Assembly: GCA_963754235.1 (NCBI GenBank)
Contig: CAVWFK010000048.1
Span: 4,456-68,455, forward strand
Source: DATAYA01 sp963754235
GTDB taxonomy: Bacteria; Pseudomonadota; Alphaproteobacteria; Acetobacterales; Acetobacteraceae
Reading direction: 5' to 3'
DNA: 64,000 bases
Below, one piece after another: positions 62,795 to 64,000 of the stretch (position 1 is the first letter of the stretch; every line of letters starts with the position of its first letter). The notes under the pieces were generated by a model. That model ran no database searches. It saw only the letters and a list, made by a program, of their open reading frames with translations, and was not told the origin of the DNA. A program made the position numbers and the translations under genes.

Positions 62795-63901
62795 GCCACC
62801 AGCCCCCGCGACTCCAGCTCGCGGCGCGCGTCCGCCACGCGGTCCGTCGCGCGCTGATGCTGCAGCCACTCCGCCAGCTCCGCGAGGCCGTCGTCGAGGC
62901 AGCGCCGTGGGGCGAAGCCGAGCGTCTGCCGCGCCTGCGCGATGTCGGCGAAGCAATGCCGGATGTCGCCGCTGCGCGCCTTGCCGAGGAGGTGAGGCGT
63001 GAGCCCGTCGCGCCCCATCGCGGCGGCGAGGCGATGCGCCACCTCACGTACCGTGATGCTCGCACCCGAGCCGATGTTGAACACCTGCCCCGGAGCCGCC
63101 GGCGAGTTGAGCGCCAGCACGAAGGCGTTCGCGACGTCATCGACGTGCACGAAGTCGCGCCGCTGCGCTCCGTCCTCGAACACCAGCGGCGCCTGCTTGT
63201 TCATCAACCGCGACGCGAAGATTGCCAGCACGCCGGTATAGGGATTGGAGAGCGCCTGGCCCGGTCCGTAGGCGTTGAACAGTCGCAGCGCCACGGCCTG
63301 CATTCCGTAGGCGGGCGCCACCGTGAGCGCGAGGCGTTCCTGGACATATTTCGTGATTGCGTAGACCGAGGCCAGTGCCGGGCGCTTCGTCTCCGGGGTC
63401 GGCAGAGGAGTGAGCGGGCGGCCCTGCGCATCAACGGGGTCCCACCCGGCCTCGCCAATCCTGCGGCCGCGCGTTGCATCGTCCACCCGCGCACCATCGG
63501 CATCGCGATACAGGCCCTCGCCGTAGATGCTCATCGAGGAGGCGACGACCAGGCGGCGCACTGGCTGCGCGAGCAGCGCCTCCAGCAGCACCGCCGTGCC
63601 CTGATCGTTGGCGCCGACGTAGCGTTGGATTTCGTACATGCTCTGGCCGACGCCGACCTCGGCCGCAAGATGCACCACCGCATCGACCCCGCGCACGGCT
63701 CGGCGCGGCCGCTTCGGGATCACGCACGTCACCCACCATCACTTCCGCGTCATCGAGAAGCGGATCGAGCGGCGCGTCGCCGTGCACCTGCGGGACCAGG
63801 CTGTCGAGGACGCGCACTGAGCGGCCCGCCGCAAGCAGTGCTGCGGCGAGGTGGCAGCCGATGAAGCCCGCCCCGCCGGTAATCAGGATCGTCTCCTGCA
63901 C
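62791..63901 (-). pseudogene. NAD-dependent sugar-nucleotide epimerase/dehydratase, frameshifted
   Basis: The GTG start at 63901 gives ETILITGGAGFIGCHLAAALLAAGRSVRVLDSLVPQVHGDAP. The frame changes after VMVGDVRDPEA; the rest (GVDAVVHLAAEVGVGQSMYEIQRYVGANDQG, SMSIYGEG, YAITKYVQERLAL, NAYGPGQALSNPYTGVLAIF, RRDFVHVDDVANAF) is in another frame. One extra base at about 63705 explains it; repaired length is about 369 residues. UDP-glucose/galactose-type extended SDR. It is the first gene of the operon seen in the window. GGGGGAG lies just before the GTG. Confidence 0.82.
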
Positions 63902-64000
63902 GAACTACTCCCCCAGACTGTTGCGCTGCACGCGAACGCGAGGTGGCTGCCGCCGTTTTCCGCGACAGAGACAGCAACGAACAACGAAAGAAGATGTTCC
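63902..64000 (-). other. Upstream region of the glycan operon
   Basis: The last 99 bases hold no gene I trust. The GGGGGAG ribosome-binding site of the epimerase and a slightly A-rich stretch (AACGAACAACGAAAGAAG) are the only notable features. The promoter, or more genes of the operon, may lie beyond the window. Confidence 0.35.

Overview
The window is very GC-rich chromosomal DNA (roughly two thirds or more G+C by eye), dense with genes on both strands. It looks like an alphaproteobacterium, most likely of the Acetobacteraceae/Rhodospirillales. The supports are a MucR/Ros regulator, an alphaproteobacterial Fur/Mur protein, OlsB (ornithine lipids), HpnK (hopanoids), a HisZ-type ATP-phosphoribosyltransferase subunit, and the argS-SPOR-nagZ-site-2 protease-scpA-scpB-tatB-tatC-serS run. 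The genus cannot be fixed from the sequence alone. No rRNA, tRNA, CRISPR array, transposase or phage gene was found.

Layout. 1-7420: two related modules, each an AraC-type regulator facing a large glycine-rich RTX-like secreted protein across a nearly identical control region; a sulfotransferase sits between them. 7552-10095: rpmH-rnpA-yidD-yidC on the minus strand with a near-consensus promoter. 10280-13525: TVP38-like membrane protein, flavin disulfide oxidoreductase, a kinase-dimerisation-like fragment and trans-aconitate methyltransferase. 13526-19442: a repeat-bearing patch with an orphan promoter, DUF3293, hisZ, then an accessory block (DUF4279, a 73-residue protein, FAD oxidoreductase, LysR, SDR) before purA. 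19507-26424: purA-tsaB-rimI, tusA, mucR, fur/mur, olsB, lnt and an XRE regulator. 26434-33408: OFA-type MFS carrier with its 44-residue partner, a PEP-CTERM protein, hpnK, ilvD, a WXXGXW protein, xthA and an ErpA-like protein. 33474-43034: dgt to serS, a housekeeping run. 43038-50962: membrane proteins, DUF2934, GST, dsbB-coq7, HNH nuclease, gluQ, acdS, a methyltransferase and an amine oxidoreductase. 50922-56062: an HcnABC/opine-oxidase-like dehydrogenase pair, an enolase-superfamily enzyme and a membrane protein. 56072-63901: a seven-gene, fully overlapping minus-strand operon (two sugar-nucleotide epimerases, a B12-radical SAM enzyme, a GT4 and three CgeB-like glycosyltransferases) that probably builds an unusual, possibly C-methylated glycan.

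The most interesting regions are that operon, the duplicated AraC/RTX modules with an AraC-style direct-repeat operator and a probable CTG start, and the orphan promoter and repeat patch at 13602-13913. A general caution: eleven genes, several normally essential (tsaB, lnt, coq7), carry single-base frame disruptions. Twelve of the thirteen are repaired by removing one base, which points to sequencing error more than to decay.
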